Assembly (NCBI RefSeq): GCF_002242685.1
Contig: NZ_NBIM01000001.1
Location: 1,240,001 to 1,304,000, forward strand
Source of the DNA: Oceanimonas doudoroffii
Lineage (GTDB): Bacteria; Pseudomonadota; Gammaproteobacteria; Enterobacterales; Aeromonadaceae
Reading direction: 5' to 3'
DNA length: 64,000 nucleotides
In this document: one piece after another, positions 18,842-27,901 of the stretch
Layout of the letters: every line of letters begins with the position of its first letter
Position numbering within the stretch: position 1 is the first letter of the stretch
The notes under the pieces: generated by a model
Told to the model about the DNA's origin: nothing
Database searches by the model: none
What the model saw: the letters and a program-made list of their open reading frames with translations, nothing else
Program-made: the position numbers and the translations under genes

Positions 18842-18975
18842 GGTTTATTCCGTGGTTAAAGGTCATAAATTCAGCCTAGCCGATTTCCTTCGGACCGGCA
18901 GACAACCTCAGCCACGACTGTATTCCGGCGACGCTTTATTGGATAATGGTCACACCATTCCGGCACCCAGGCGCT

Positions 18976-19662
18976 ATGACTCCCGCAGAATATCAGGCAC
19001 TCACCTCTCCCAGACTGTCACACCCCGCCCGCAGCCTGTACCTGCTCTACCTCAGGCACCAGGCCCGGGGCGACGAGACTCAGCCCCTTGATTATCCAAG
19101 CCTGGGCCGGGCACTGGCGGTGCAGGGCGAAGGGGAATACCGTTACCGGGTGACCCCGGCCGGGTTGACCGAGCTGATTGACGAGCTGCAACAGGCCGGC
19201 CTGCTGGTGCTGCAGCAGCGGGCCCATCCGCAGCATTATCACGGGGCCCGTTTTCGCCTGGAGCTGAAGCGGCTGCAGGGGCTCACGCCCCTGCCCGCCC
19301 GCCAGTTTGCCATGCACCCGGACTGGCGTCCCGATGAGCAGCTCGACGGCCTGGCACGGCTGTGCGGCCTGCTCGACAGCCGCTATGACGACACCGAGTT
19401 GGGGGAATTTATCGCCTACTGGCTGGGCCGGCCGGAAGTGTTTGAAAACCAGCACCAGTGGATGCTGCGATTTGTGCGCCAGCTGAAAAAACAGCGGGCC
19501 CTGCGCCGGGATACCAACCCGGCGCCCGCCACCGGTTATCAGCAACAGGCCGCTCCCACCAGCACCGACACCGGCCCCAGCAAGCGGGCCCGGGAAATGA
19601 TGGAAGAAGCCCAACGCCTGCGCGACGAGCAACAGGAGAGCCATGATGAAAAAGACACCTGA
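18976..19662 (+). CDS. dnaT: DnaT-like primosomal protein
   Basis: The 228-residue protein has a DnaT-type C-terminal domain: FAMHPDWRPDEQLDGLARLC, GEFIAYWLGRPEVFENQHQW and MLRFVRQLKKQR. DnaT helps PriA and PriB load DnaC-DnaB at stalled forks. The N-terminal 90 or so residues look like a winged-helix module (SLGRALAVQGEGEYRYRVTPAGLTELIDELQ in part). I prefer the ATG at 18976 over the one at 18946 because MTPAEYQALTS looks like a natural start, but the upstream one is possible. It overlaps dnaC by 20 bases. Confidence 0.72.
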   Translation: MTPAEYQALTSPRLSHPARSLYLLYLRHQARGDETQPLDYPSLGRALAVQGEGEYRYRVTPAGLTELIDELQQAGLLVLQQRAHPQHYHGARFRLELKRLQGLTPLPARQFAMHPDWRPDEQLDGLARLCGLLDSRYDDTELGEFIAYWLGRPEVFENQHQWMLRFVRQLKKQRALRRDTNPAPATGYQQQAAPTSTDTGPSKRAREMMEEAQRLRDEQQESHDEKDT

Positions 19663-20488
19663 AGAGATGGCCGCCGATCTGGCCGACATTGCCCGCCGGC
19701 GGCGCCAGCAGCGCCACAAGGATCTCAGCCCGACGGCCGCCTCCGGCGATATCAAGCAGGTGCTGAGCCGGTTGCAACAGCTGCGCGCCGGCGGCAACCT
19801 GCCCCAGTACGATTACAACGGCCTGCGCCGGCAGTATGAACAGCAGGCCAACGCCGACGTGAAACGGTTGCAGCAGCAGGCCAAAGTGCACCGCACCGAG
19901 CGGCTGCTGGCCCAGGCCGACTTGAACAGCGACTGGACCTTTGCCAACATGGACGCCAGCGATCCCGCACTGGCGTCGCATATTGAAACCGCCCATCACT
20001 TTATCAACGCCTTTGATCACTGGGAAAAAAAGGGCGGTACCGGCATTTTGATCTATGGTGACTTCGGCACCGGCAAGTCGACCCTGGCCGGCTCCATTGC
20101 TCACGAGCTGATTCGACAGCACCAGAAGTCGGTGATCTTTCAGCAGTGGGCTTCGGTGGTGGATCGGCTGTTCTTCGGGGTGATTGAAGATCAGGAAAGC
20201 CGCAACCAGTATCGCCGTGCCCTGGAAGAGGTGGATTTGCTGGTGCTGGATGAAGTGGCCGCCAACCGCAGCCGGCTGGCGGAGAGCCAGTCCAGCTTTC
20301 TCGGCCATTTGCTGCGCCGCCGGCGCAACCTGTCAAAGAGCATTATCATCATCAGCAACCATGATCCGCAGTCACTGCACCGCGCGGTGGGGGATTTCTG
20401 CTTTGAAGCGATCAAGGCCTTTCACCCGGTAGACATCGCCCTGCGCGGCCCCAGCCGTCGGCCGGATATCGGGGATTACCGCAGCTGA
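19643..20488 (+). CDS. dnaC: DnaC-like helicase loader ATPase
   Basis: The 281-residue AAA+ protein has Walker A GDFGTGKST at residues 139-147, Walker B DLLVLDE at 198-204 and the C-terminal SIIIISNHDPQSLHRAVGD with RGPSRRPD as arginine-finger region. This is the DnaC/IstB-type loader that places DnaB on DNA. It is longer than E. coli DnaC (245 residues), the extra length being N-terminal. Pairing with a DnaT-like gene in front, and the lack of any transposase, favours DnaC over an IstB helper. AGGAGAG precedes the start. Confidence 0.85.
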   Translation: MMKKTPEEMAADLADIARRRRQQRHKDLSPTAASGDIKQVLSRLQQLRAGGNLPQYDYNGLRRQYEQQANADVKRLQQQAKVHRTERLLAQADLNSDWTFANMDASDPALASHIETAHHFINAFDHWEKKGGTGILIYGDFGTGKSTLAGSIAHELIRQHQKSVIFQQWASVVDRLFFGVIEDQESRNQYRRALEEVDLLVLDEVAANRSRLAESQSSFLGHLLRRRRNLSKSIIIISNHDPQSLHRAVGDFCFEAIKAFHPVDIALRGPSRRPDIGDYRS

Positions 20489-20501
20489 GGCGACCCGGTT
20501 A

Positions 20502-20741
20502 CTACAGCCGCCACCATATCAGTGCCAGCAGCCCTGCCCCCAGCAGCAGTTTATTGCGCAGACGCCTGGGGCTGGTCGCCAGCCGCCAGGCCAGGCTCAC
20601 TTTGGGCACCTGCTCGGCCAGTGCCAGCCAGTCTACCCCAGGTTGCTGGCGGCGCCGGGCCTGTTGGGTCAGCAGCTTCAGGCGCAGCGCCTCGGCCTTG
20701 AGTTGCAGCATTTGTTGCTCTTCTCGCAGGTCTCTGTGCAT
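20502..20741 (-). CDS. small YqjK-like membrane protein
   Basis: A 79-residue protein with a basic, coiled N-terminal half (REEQQMLQLKAEALRLKLLT) and a single C-terminal hydrophobic segment (LLLGAGLLALIWWRL). It resembles the YqjK family in size and design. It follows yqjE by nine bases and is the third gene of a yqjD-yqjE-yqjK-like operon. Function unknown. Confidence 0.65.
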   Translation of the reverse strand: MHRDLREEQQMLQLKAEALRLKLLTQQARRRQQPGVDWLALAEQVPKVSLAWRLATSPRRLRNKLLLGAGLLALIWWRL

Positions 20742-20750
20742 TGCGCCTCC

Positions 20751-21143
20751 TCAGTCCTTCATCGACCAGTCGCTCATGTCGCGCTGGCCACGAAGGTAAC
20801 TGACGTCTTCCTGCAGATCCTTCAGGGTCTGCTCCAGAAAACGCCGCTGCCCGGCCAGGTTGTTCACCATGGCCTGGCAGGCCCAGAGCATGCCCAGCAG
20901 CAGGGCTCCCGCCAGGCCGAAGAACACCCACACCCGGGCCACCGGCGACAACACCTCCTGCAGCCCGAACAGCAGGCTGACAAAGGCCATGAAAAACAGC
21001 GCCGCCGCCAGCAGCGCCAGCACACCCAGACGCACCATGCGCTCCTTCTGGGCGATAAACTCGATGCGAGCCAGGCGAAAGCGCACGAACAGCAGCTCGA
21101 TCAGGGTGTCGAGAAGATCCCGCAGCGGCGTTTTTCCGGTCAT
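20751..21143 (-). CDS. yqjE: YqjE-family membrane protein
   Basis: A 130-residue protein with two long hydrophobic segments (LGVLALLAAALFFMAFVSLL and VWVFFGLAGALLLGMLWAC) between charged ends, as in the YqjE/phage-holin-like DUF1469 family. The start at 21143 has GAGG directly upstream and follows the yqjD stop by four bases. The role is not established; family members are membrane proteins co-expressed with YqjD. Confidence 0.8.
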   Translation of the reverse strand: MTGKTPLRDLLDTLIELLFVRFRLARIEFIAQKERMVRLGVLALLAAALFFMAFVSLLFGLQEVLSPVARVWVFFGLAGALLLGMLWACQAMVNNLAGQRRFLEQTLKDLQEDVSYLRGQRDMSDWSMKD

Positions 21144-21147
21144 GACC

Positions 21148-21462
21148 TCAACGACCCCGGCACAGCAGCGCACCCAGCAGCAGACCCACCACGGCGGCCA
21201 CACCCATGGCATGATAGGGCTTACTGTGCACCAGATCATCGGCGTCGGCGGCAGCCTGACGGGTGCGCTCCACCACCGAGTCCTCCATATCCGCAAACTG
21301 CTGCTGGGCCCGGTCAAGCTGGGCCTTGAGCTTCTCCTTCAGGGCTTTGCCTTCCTTGCTGCCGTCATCGGCGGCAGCCTGATAGAGAGCCTCCGCGTCT
21401 TTGAGCAATTGCCTGATGTCGTCCATCAGGACGGCGCGTTCTGCTGCGTACTTACCGGCCAT
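21148..21462 (-). CDS. YqjD/ElaB-family ribosome-associated membrane protein
   Basis: A 104-residue protein of the DUF883 family: a long amphipathic helix (MDDIRQLLKDAEALYQAAAD to ERTRQAAADADDLVHSKPY) and a short C-terminal membrane anchor (AMGVAAVVGLLLGALLCRGR). E. coli YqjD and ElaB tether stationary-phase ribosomes to the inner membrane. GAGG lies before the start. First gene of the three-gene operon. Confidence 0.86.
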   Translation of the reverse strand: MAGKYAAERAVLMDDIRQLLKDAEALYQAAADDGSKEGKALKEKLKAQLDRAQQQFADMEDSVVERTRQAAADADDLVHSKPYHAMGVAAVVGLLLGALLCRGR

Positions 21463-21644
21463 GGTGCCTCCTCGTTTCAGTTGATCTTAACCACTTGAAC
21501 AAAACTGCACGCTCTGTGTACACCATATTCCCTCCCGTGATACTTGGCCAGCCACGCATCGCATTTTGGTGAAGGATGCGATCGAGACCGTCGCAGCCGC
21601 ACGACCGTGACGGCTTCGGCCCTTTCCCTTCGACCGCCCTGCCC

Positions 21645-21650
21645 TATACT
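21645..21650 (+). promoter_or_regulatory. candidate -10 box for the yceI-like gene
   Basis: TATACT lies 32 bases before the start codon at 21683. The matching -35 region (CTTTCC) is poor, so the promoter may need help or use another sigma factor. Confidence 0.4.
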
Positions 21651-21682
21651 CGAACCAGCCCAATCCCGTAAAAGGAGCAACC

Positions 21683-22258
21683 ATGAAACTGAAAAGCCTG
21701 CTGCTGGCGTCCGCATGCCTGACCAGCACCTCCGCCCTGGCCGACTGGCAACTGAACAACGAACTGAGCCGAGTGAGTTTTGTTACCGTGAAAAAGGAAA
21801 GCGTGGGCGAGCCCAATCACTTTGAGCGGGTCTCGGGCACGCTCAGCGACGCCGGCCGGTTTGAGCTGACCATTGATCTGGCCAGCGTGGAAAGCGGCAT
21901 TCCCATTCGTAACGAGCGGCTGGAGGAATATTTGTTTGAAACCGGCCGCTTTCCCAAACTCACCCTGAGCGCGGATCTTTCCGGCCAGCTCGAGGCCCTG
22001 ACCCAGGGCGAGGATCGAGTGATTGAAACCGACGCCACCCTCAACCTGCACGGCACCGAAAAGACCCTGCCCATCGCCGTGCTGGTCAGCCACAAGGGCA
22101 ACGGCGATCTGGTGGTCTCGAGCTGGAAACCGGTTATTGTGCAACAGGACGACTTTGGCTTTACCGCCGGCATCGACAAGCTGCAGGAGCTGGCCGGCCT
22201 GCCCTCCATCACCCGCACCGTGCCGGTGAATTTTGTACTGAGCCTGGAAAAGCAATAA
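21683..22258 (+). CDS. YceI-family periplasmic protein
   Basis: The 191-residue precursor has a signal peptide (MKLKSLLLASACLTSTSALA) and a YceI lipocalin-like domain (WQLNNELSRVSFVTVKKE, LTIDLASVESGIPIRNERLEEYLFE). YceI proteins bind isoprenoid lipids, probably polyisoprenoid quinones in the periplasm. AAAGGAG precedes the ATG. It stands alone with its own promoter region and a terminator. Confidence 0.88.
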   Translation: MKLKSLLLASACLTSTSALADWQLNNELSRVSFVTVKKESVGEPNHFERVSGTLSDAGRFELTIDLASVESGIPIRNERLEEYLFETGRFPKLTLSADLSGQLEALTQGEDRVIETDATLNLHGTEKTLPIAVLVSHKGNGDLVVSSWKPVIVQQDDFGFTAGIDKLQELAGLPSITRTVPVNFVLSLEKQ

Positions 22259-22304
22259 GCCGGCACTCCTGTTTAAGGCGAAAAAGTGAAATCGGTAGTG
22301 GTAG

Positions 22305-22331
22305 AAAAGGCCTGTGTGATCAGGCCTTTTT
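22305..22331. terminator. bidirectional terminator between yceI-like and attachment genes
   Basis: AAAAGGCCTG (22305-22314) and CAGGCCTTTT (22321-22330) form a ten-base stem, flanked by A-run and T-run, so it can end transcription from both strands. It overlaps the stop codon of the minus-strand gene. Confidence 0.85.
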
Positions 22332-22733
22332 ACCGCCGTTGGTGAGGGCGGCCAGTACTTCGCCGTAAGGTTCGCCAGTCAGGTTTTTATCCAGATCCCT
22401 TTGCAGTGCCTTGCGCAGCCGATCGTCCATGGCTTCGCGCAGCAGGCCAAGAAACTGGGGCGGTGCCGCCAGATAAAAACCCCCGATTTGGTTGTGATCC
22501 AGCGCATGACGTACCTCGTCGATAATATCGCGGGCAAAGCGCTGATTCTCGGTATGACAGGGATCGCTCTTCTCCGGTATGGCCTGCACGTCGGTAACAA
22601 GGTCACTCGCCTTGAGGCGAGCTTGCGGATGAACCAGATTCATCACCTCTTCCCCGGTGTTCTCCACCCAGTCCTGCTGGTAGAAAACGGCTTTGGCAGA
22701 ATCGGCAACAACGATCCAGTCTGGCAATGGCAT
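22320..22733 (-). CDS. host-attachment-family protein
   Basis: The 137-residue protein starts MPLPDWIVVADSAKAVFY and contains FYLAAPPQFLGLLREAMDDR and the C-terminal DLDKNLTG, matching the family annotated as required for attachment to host cells (Host_attach; archaeal-eukaryotic release-factor-like fold). Family members occur widely in free-living bacteria and the cellular role is poorly known. The start at 22733 is supported by AGAGGTG; the open frame continues upstream without family similarity. Confidence 0.8.
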   Translation of the reverse strand: MPLPDWIVVADSAKAVFYQQDWVENTGEEVMNLVHPQARLKASDLVTDVQAIPEKSDPCHTENQRFARDIIDEVRHALDHNQIGGFYLAAPPQFLGLLREAMDDRLRKALQRDLDKNLTGEPYGEVLAALTNGGKKA

Positions 22734-22944
22734 ATCACACCTCTTTTGCTGGTTGAACACCCCAACCTTATGGTTGAGCGTTCTAAGTATTGTTGATTCC
22801 TGCCGAATTGCATGGCGCTGAATGACCCCCAACGACCCGATTCGGCGCACCGGCTCAGCCGAGTAAAGCGATAGCGACAAGATGACTCCAAAGGGCGAAA
22901 TCATCATGAATGAGATAGATATGAAAAAAGATCGCTCACAAACA

Positions 22945-22972
22945 AAAAGCCCCGCTTTTCAGCGGGGCTTTT
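22945..22972 (-). terminator. terminator of the gcv operon
   Basis: AAAAGCCCCGC (22945-22955) and GCGGGGCTTTT (22962-22972) form an 11-base stem with T-run on the minus strand, 32 bases after the gcvP stop codon. The region from here to 22733 holds no recognisable gene. Confidence 0.9.
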
Positions 22973-23004
22973 GCTATCTCACCAGACCACAGCAAGTAAC
23001 CGAA

Positions 23005-25887
23005 TTACTCGCCGTAGGCTTCGGTGGGCAGGCAGCTGCAGAACAGGTTGCGGTCACCGTACACATCATCGATGCGGTTGACGGTGGGCCAGAACTTGCT
23101 GCGGCGCACGTCTTCAGACGGGAACACGGCCAGCTCGCGGCTGTAGGAACGGTTCCATTCGGAGTCCATGACGTCGTCCTGGGTGTGCGGGGCGTGCACC
23201 AGGGGGTTGTCTTCCAGGGTCCACTCGCCGCTTTCCACCTTGCGCATTTCGGCGCGGATCTGCTTCATGGCGTGAATGAAACGGTCGATTTCCACCTTGG
23301 ACTCGGACTCGGTCGGCTCGATCATCAGGGTGCCCGCCACCGGGAAGCTCATGGTCGGGGCATGGAAGCCAAAGTCGTTCAGACGCTTGGCCACATCCAT
23401 TTCACTGATGCCGCTGGTTTCCTTGAGCGGGCGAATGTCCACGATACACTCGTGGGCCACGCGATCGTTGCGGCCGGTGTAGAGGATGGGGTAATCCTCG
23501 GCCAGGCTGCGCATCAGGTAGTTGGCGTTGAGAATGGCCAGCTGAGTGGAGCGCTTCAGGCCTTCGTCGCCCAGCATGGCGATATACATCCAGCTGATCG
23601 GCAAAATGCTGGCGGAGCCGAACGGTGCGGCCGACACGGCGCCGTTGTTGCGGCTTTCCTTATCGGTTTTCACCACAGCGTGGCCGGCCACGAAGGGCGC
23701 CAGATGCGCCTTGACGCCGATGGGGCCCATGCCCGGGCCGCCGCCACCGTGAGGAATGGCGAAGGTCTTGTGCAGGTTGAGGTGCGACACGTCGGAGCCG
23801 ATAAAGCCCGGAGAGGTAATGCCCACCTGCGCGTTCATGTTGGCGCCGTCCATGTATACCTGGCCGCCAAAGCCGTGCACGATTTCGCACACTTCGCGAA
23901 TGTTTTCTTCATACACGCCGTGGGTAGACGGATAAGTCGCCATGATGCACGACAGGTTCTCGCCCGCTTCCTCGGCCTTGGCCTTGAGGTCGACCATGTC
24001 GATGTTGCCCCGCTTGTCGCAGGCCACCACCACCACCTTCATGTTGGCCATCTGGGCCGACGCCGGGTTGGTACCGTGGGCGGAGCTCGGGATCAGGCAG
24101 ATATCGCGATGCCCTTCTCCCCGGGACTCGTGGTATTTCTTGATGGCCAGCAGGCCGGCGTATTCACCCTGAGCACCGGAGTTGGGCTGAATGCAGATGG
24201 CATCGTAACCGGTGATCTTCACCAGCCAGCTTTCAAGCTCGCCGATCATCTTCTGGTAGCCCTGAGTCTGGCTCAGCGGCGCAAAGGGGTGAATGCGGGC
24301 GAACTCGGGCCAGCTCACCGGCACCATTTCGGCGGTGGCGTTCAGCTTCATGGTGCAGGAGCCCAGCGAGATCATGCCGTAGTTCAGCGCCAGATCCTTC
24401 ATTTCCAGCTTGTGGATGTAGCGCAGCATCTCGGTTTCGGAGTGGTAGCTGTTAAACACCTCGTGCTCGAGAATGGCGGTGTCGCGCACCAGCCCGGCGG
24501 GAATGGAGGCGGTGCCGGCGGCGGCCTTGGCGTCCAGGCTGTCCACGCTCAGGCCGTGGCCTTCACCCAGGAAGATGTCGAACAGCTCGGCCACGTCACC
24601 CCGGGTGGTGGTCTCGGACAGGGACACCCCGAGAGCACCGGCCAAATCGGAACGCAGGTTGGCGCCCTTGGCTTCGGCACGGGCCAGAATGGCGTCCTTG
24701 TCGGCGGTTTCCACGGTAATGGTGTCGAACCAGGTGTCGTGCTTGAGCGCCACGCCCTTGCTCTGCAGGCCCAGGGCCAGAATGTCGGTCAGGCGGTGCA
24801 CCCTATCGGCAATGCGTTTCAGGCCTTCCGGACCGTGATACACGGCGTAGAAGCTGGACATGTTGGCCAGCAGCACCTGAGCGGTACAGATGTTGGAGTT
24901 GGCTTTTTCGCGGCGAATGTGCTGCTCGCGGGTCTGCATCGCCATCCGCAGGGCCGGACGGCCGCGGGTGTCCTTGGACACACCGATAATACGGCCCGGC
25001 AGCGAACGCTTGTGCTCGTCGCGGGTGGCGAAGAAGGCAGCGTGAGGGCCACCGTAACCCATGGGCACACCAAAGCGCTGGGCGTTGCCCAGTACCACGT
25101 CGGCACCCAGTTCGCCCGGAGCCTTCAACAGCACCAGGGAGAGAATGTCGGCGGCCACACAGGCAATGCCCTTGCCGCTTTGCACCTGGGCGATCAGCGC
25201 CTTGAGGTCGCGGATCTGGCCGGTGGTGGACGGATACTGGAACAGGGCGCCAAAGACGTCGTGCTCCACCACCGCCTCGGCAGGGGCGACCTTGATGTCA
25301 AAGCCGTAGTGCTCGGCGCGCTCGCTGACCACGTCAATGGTCTGGGGGTGCACGTCGTCGGCAATAAAGAAGATGTTGGCCTTCTTGTTTTTGCTGACTC
25401 GGCGGGCCAGGGCCATGGCCTCGGCGGCGGCGGTGGCTTCGTCCAGCAGTGAGGCGCTGGCCAGGGGCAGGCCGGTCAGATCCTGGGTCATTTGCTGGAA
25501 GTTGAGCAGGGCTTCAAGGCGGCCCTGGGCGATCTCGGGCTGATACGGGGTATAGGCGGTATACCAGCCCGGATTTTCCAGCACGTTGCGCTGAATCACC
25601 AGGGGCACATGGGTATCGTGATAGCCCATGCCGATATAGCTCTTGAACACCTTGTTCTGATCGGCCAGGGTTTTCAGGTAGCCCAGGGCTTCCTGCTCGG
25701 TGCGCGGGGCGCCAATGCCAAGGGGCTGGTCGTTGAGAATGCTCGCCGGCACGGTCTGCTTGATGAGATCGTCCAGGCTGTCGGCGCCCACCACCGCCAG
25801 CATGTCGGCCACTTCCTGCTCGGAAGGACCAATATGACGGCCGATAAAGGCGTTATTCTGCTCAAGTTCAAACAAAGACTGGGTCAT
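23005..25887 (-). CDS. gcvP: glycine dehydrogenase (decarboxylating), P protein
   Basis: GcvP decarboxylates glycine with pyridoxal phosphate and passes the aminomethyl group to lipoylated GcvH. The 960-residue protein has the usual two-half structure; the PLP lysine lies in [20 protein letters not shown], and GSCTMKLNA and [11 protein letters not shown] are conserved cofactor-pocket motifs. Length matches the family. It follows gcvH after 169 bases that contain a hairpin, so it may be partly under separate control. Confidence 0.97.
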   Translation of the reverse strand: MTQSLFELEQNNAFIGRHIGPSEQEVADMLAVVGADSLDDLIKQTVPASILNDQPLGIGAPRTEQEALGYLKTLADQNKVFKSYIGMGYHDTHVPLVIQRNVLENPGWYTAYTPYQPEIAQGRLEALLNFQQMTQDLTGLPLASASLLDEATAAAEAMALARRVSKNKKANIFFIADDVHPQTIDVVSERAEHYGFDIKVAPAEAVVEHDVFGALFQYPSTTGQIRDLKALIAQVQSGKGIACVAADILSLVLLKAPGELGADVVLGNAQRFGVPMGYGGPHAAFFATRDEHKRSLPGRIIGVSKDTRGRPALRMAMQTREQHIRREKANSNICTAQVLLANMSSFYAVYHGPEGLKRIADRVHRLTDILALGLQSKGVALKHDTWFDTITVETADKDAILARAEAKGANLRSDLAGALGVSLSETTTRGDVAELFDIFLGEGHGLSVDSLDAKAAAGTASIPAGLVRDTAILEHEVFNSYHSETEMLRYIHKLEMKDLALNYGMISLGSCTMKLNATAEMVPVSWPEFARIHPFAPLSQTQGYQKMIGELESWLVKITGYDAICIQPNSGAQGEYAGLLAIKKYHESRGEGHRDICLIPSSAHGTNPASAQMANMKVVVVACDKRGNIDMVDLKAKAEEAGENLSCIMATYPSTHGVYEENIREVCEIVHGFGGQVYMDGANMNAQVGITSPGFIGSDVSHLNLHKTFAIPHGGGGPGMGPIGVKAHLAPFVAGHAVVKTDKESRNNGAVSAAPFGSASILPISWMYIAMLGDEGLKRSTQLAILNANYLMRSLAEDYPILYTGRNDRVAHECIVDIRPLKETSGISEMDVAKRLNDFGFHAPTMSFPVAGTLMIEPTESESKVEIDRFIHAMKQIRAEMRKVESGEWTLEDNPLVHAPHTQDDVMDSEWNRSYSRELAVFPSEDVRRSKFWPTVNRIDDVYGDRNLFCSCLPTEAYGE

Positions 25888-26026
25888 ATTTCCTTACTTC
25901 CTTCTTCGGGCACAAGGCCCGAGGGTAGACAGACGACCGGCCCCGTGGGGGGTACTTGCCGGCAAAGAGTCTGATATTGAGATTGCACATCAACAGCCGG
26001 GGCTGCGTGACCAGGGCAACATCAAC

Positions 26027-26048
26027 AAAGCCCCCATACGGGGGCTTT
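26027..26048 (-). terminator. hairpin between gcvH and gcvP
   Basis: AAAGCCCCC (26027-26035) and GGGGGCTTT (26040-26048) form a nine-base stem around four bases, right after the gcvH stop on the minus strand. The T-run after it is short (TTTG), so read-through to gcvP is likely; it could reduce gcvP relative to gcvTH. Confidence 0.65.
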
Positions 26049-26056
26049 AAACGTGC

Positions 26057-26446
26057 TTATTCTTCGTCGATGCTGTTTTCGTAGCCTTCGGCATCCAGCA
26101 GCTCGTCCAGATCGGACTCGTCTGCCAGCTTGATGCGGAACAGCCAGCCGTCACCGTAAGGGTCGGAGTTCACCAGCTCGGGGCTGTCTTCCAGATCCTC
26201 GTTCACGGCAATGATTTCGCCGCTCACCGGCGCATAAATGTCGGATGCGGCCTTGACCGACTCGGCTACGCAGCACTCTTCGCTGGCGTCCACGTTGCGG
26301 CCCACTTCCGGCAGCTCAACAAATACCATATCACCCAACAGATCCTGCGCATGTTCGGTAATGCCGATCACCGCTTCACCGTTCTCTTCAATACGTACCC
26401 ATTCGTGCGAGCGGGCATACTTCAGTTCACTGGGGATATTGCTCAT
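26057..26446 (-). CDS. gcvH: glycine cleavage system H protein
   Basis: GcvH is the lipoyl carrier that shuttles the aminomethyl group between P, T and L proteins. The 129-residue protein has the lipoylation site [16 protein letters not shown] with Lys65, and the acidic C-terminus typical of the family. The start at 26446 has GAGGAACAA upstream and gives [10 protein letters not shown]; the in-frame extension overlaps the end of gcvT. It starts 19 bases after gcvT. Confidence 0.97.
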   Translation of the reverse strand: MSNIPSELKYARSHEWVRIEENGEAVIGITEHAQDLLGDMVFVELPEVGRNVDASEECCVAESVKAASDIYAPVSGEIIAVNEDLEDSPELVNSDPYGDGWLFRIKLADESDLDELLDAEGYENSIDEE

Positions 26447-26465
26447 CAGTTGTTCCTCTTGGTTC

Positions 26466-27569
26466 TTAAAACTCGGCAACCGCCTTGCCAAATCGTACAA
26501 AAGTCGGCTTGACCACGGCTACCGGCATCCATTTCTTGCGCAGTTCCACTTCCGCATTGTCGCCAATGGCGCGCGGCACCCGCGCCAGCGCAATGCTGAA
26601 ACCCAGTGTAGGCGAGAAGGTGCCGGAGGTGATCACGCCGTGCTGTTCATTCCCCTCGGCATCGGTAAACCGCACCGGGGTTCCGGCGCGCAACACGCCT
26701 TTTTCTTTCATGACCAGGCCAACCAGCTTGGGTTGATCGCCGGCGGCGCGCTGGCTCTCAAGCACGGCGCGGCCAATAAAGTCACGCTCGGCCGGCTCCC
26801 AGGCAATGGTCCAGGCCATGTTGGCGGCCAGGGGGGAGACGGTTTCGTCCATGTCCTGGCCGTAAAGATTCATGCCCGCTTCCAGGCGCAGGGTGTCACG
26901 GGCACCCAGGCCACAGGGGCGTACGCCGGCGTCTTTCAGGGCATTCCACAGGGCGCCGGCCTGGTCGGCGGGCACCACAATTTCGTAGCCGTCTTCACCG
27001 GTGTAGCCGGTGGTGGCAATGAAGAGGTCGCCGGCCTGCACCCCGAAGAAGGGCTTCATGCCTTCCACGGCGGCGTTTTGTTCGGCACTGAATACGGTGG
27101 CGGCCTTGGCCTTGGCGTTGGGGCCCTGCACCGCAATCATGGCGAGTTCGGGGCGTTCGGTCAGGGTAACGTCAAAGCCCTCGGCCTGTTTGGCCATCCA
27201 GGCCAGATCCTTGTCGCGGGTGGCGGAGTTGACGATCATGCGGTAATCGTCGTCGGCAAAGAAATAGGTGATGAGATCGTCAATGACCCCGCCCTGTTCG
27301 TTGAGAATGCCGCTGTAAATGGCCTTGCCCGGCTGGTTGGCGCGGCCGATGTCGTTGGCCAGCAGGCGCTGCAGGTAGGCTTTGGCCTGGGTGCCCTTCA
27401 CATCCACAATGGTCATGTGAGAGACATCGAACATGCCGGCGTCCTGGCGGACGGCGTGGTGCTCCTCAAGCTGAGAGCCATAGTTGATGGGCATTTCCCA
27501 ACCGTGAAAGTCCACCATTTTGGCACCGGCTTCCAGGTGCTGCGGATGCAAAACTGTTTGCTGAGTCAT
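26466..27569 (-). CDS. gcvT: aminomethyltransferase GcvT
   Basis: GcvT transfers the methylene carbon from lipoyl-GcvH to tetrahydrofolate and releases ammonia. The 367-residue product has [20 protein letters not shown] near the start, [12 protein letters not shown], and [12 protein letters not shown], all conserved in GcvT. AAGGAAG precedes the ATG. It is the first gene of gcvTHP and its leader carries a probable promoter but no recognisable glycine riboswitch. Confidence 0.97.
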   Translation of the reverse strand: MTQQTVLHPQHLEAGAKMVDFHGWEMPINYGSQLEEHHAVRQDAGMFDVSHMTIVDVKGTQAKAYLQRLLANDIGRANQPGKAIYSGILNEQGGVIDDLITYFFADDDYRMIVNSATRDKDLAWMAKQAEGFDVTLTERPELAMIAVQGPNAKAKAATVFSAEQNAAVEGMKPFFGVQAGDLFIATTGYTGEDGYEIVVPADQAGALWNALKDAGVRPCGLGARDTLRLEAGMNLYGQDMDETVSPLAANMAWTIAWEPAERDFIGRAVLESQRAAGDQPKLVGLVMKEKGVLRAGTPVRFTDAEGNEQHGVITSGTFSPTLGFSIALARVPRAIGDNAEVELRKKWMPVAVVKPTFVRFGKAVAEF

Positions 27570-27901
27570 GACGCTTCCTTATATTCCGAGCCCGGCCAGC
27601 GAGCGATAATCCGGTCTAGCGTGTTTGATTATACTCAAGCAGATTTGGGATAACACAGCAAGGAAGTCAAAAAAAACTAATCGTTTATTAACACAGTGCG
27701 AAATGTGAGCTATCCCTCGACGGCCTTTTTAACGTGAAGAAAGCTACATTCGTGGCTTTTAAAACCAAAAATTAACAAAAAATTAAAATTTGATGTATTT
27801 AATTGCCTTGTGACAAGCACAAGCGCAAAAGTTGCGCCTGTGTTCGAAAGAAAAATCGGCTTAAAAAAACTAATTACCAACAAGGCTCGGATTAGTTTTT
27901 C
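27570..27901 (-). promoter_or_regulatory. gcvT upstream region with promoter and palindromes
   Basis: No gene is present in these 332 bases. A TATAAT box at 27628-27633 (minus strand) suggests transcription from about 27621, giving a leader of about 50 bases. The matching -35 is poor, so an activator is likely. Farther up, AT-rich DNA holds the inverted repeats CTTGTG (27807-27812)/CACAAG (27818-27823) and GCGCAA (27823-27828)/TTGCGC (27832-27837). Glycine-cleavage regulators such as GcvA or Lrp are candidates; none can be assigned. Confidence 0.55.
27865..27900 (-). terminator. terminator after ubiI
   Basis: AAAAACTAAT (27865-27874) and ATTAGTTTTT (27891-27900) form an AT-rich ten-base stem with a T-run on the minus strand immediately after the ubiI stop. 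The stem lacks GC pairs, so it is weaker than usual. Confidence 0.5.

Noticed and set aside
19643..20488. IstB helper of an IS21-type element
   Set aside because: No IstA transposase or terminal repeats; the gene follows a DnaT-like gene as in the dnaTC operon.
22882..25452. A very long plus-strand open frame (856 residues) opposite gcvP
   Set aside because: It is a shadow of gcvP. GC-rich third codon positions keep the antisense frame open; the translation is rich in His, Gly and Gln and resembles no protein family.
23005..27569. Glycine riboswitch before gcvT
   Set aside because: No conserved riboswitch motifs were seen on the minus strand and the inferred leader is too short.
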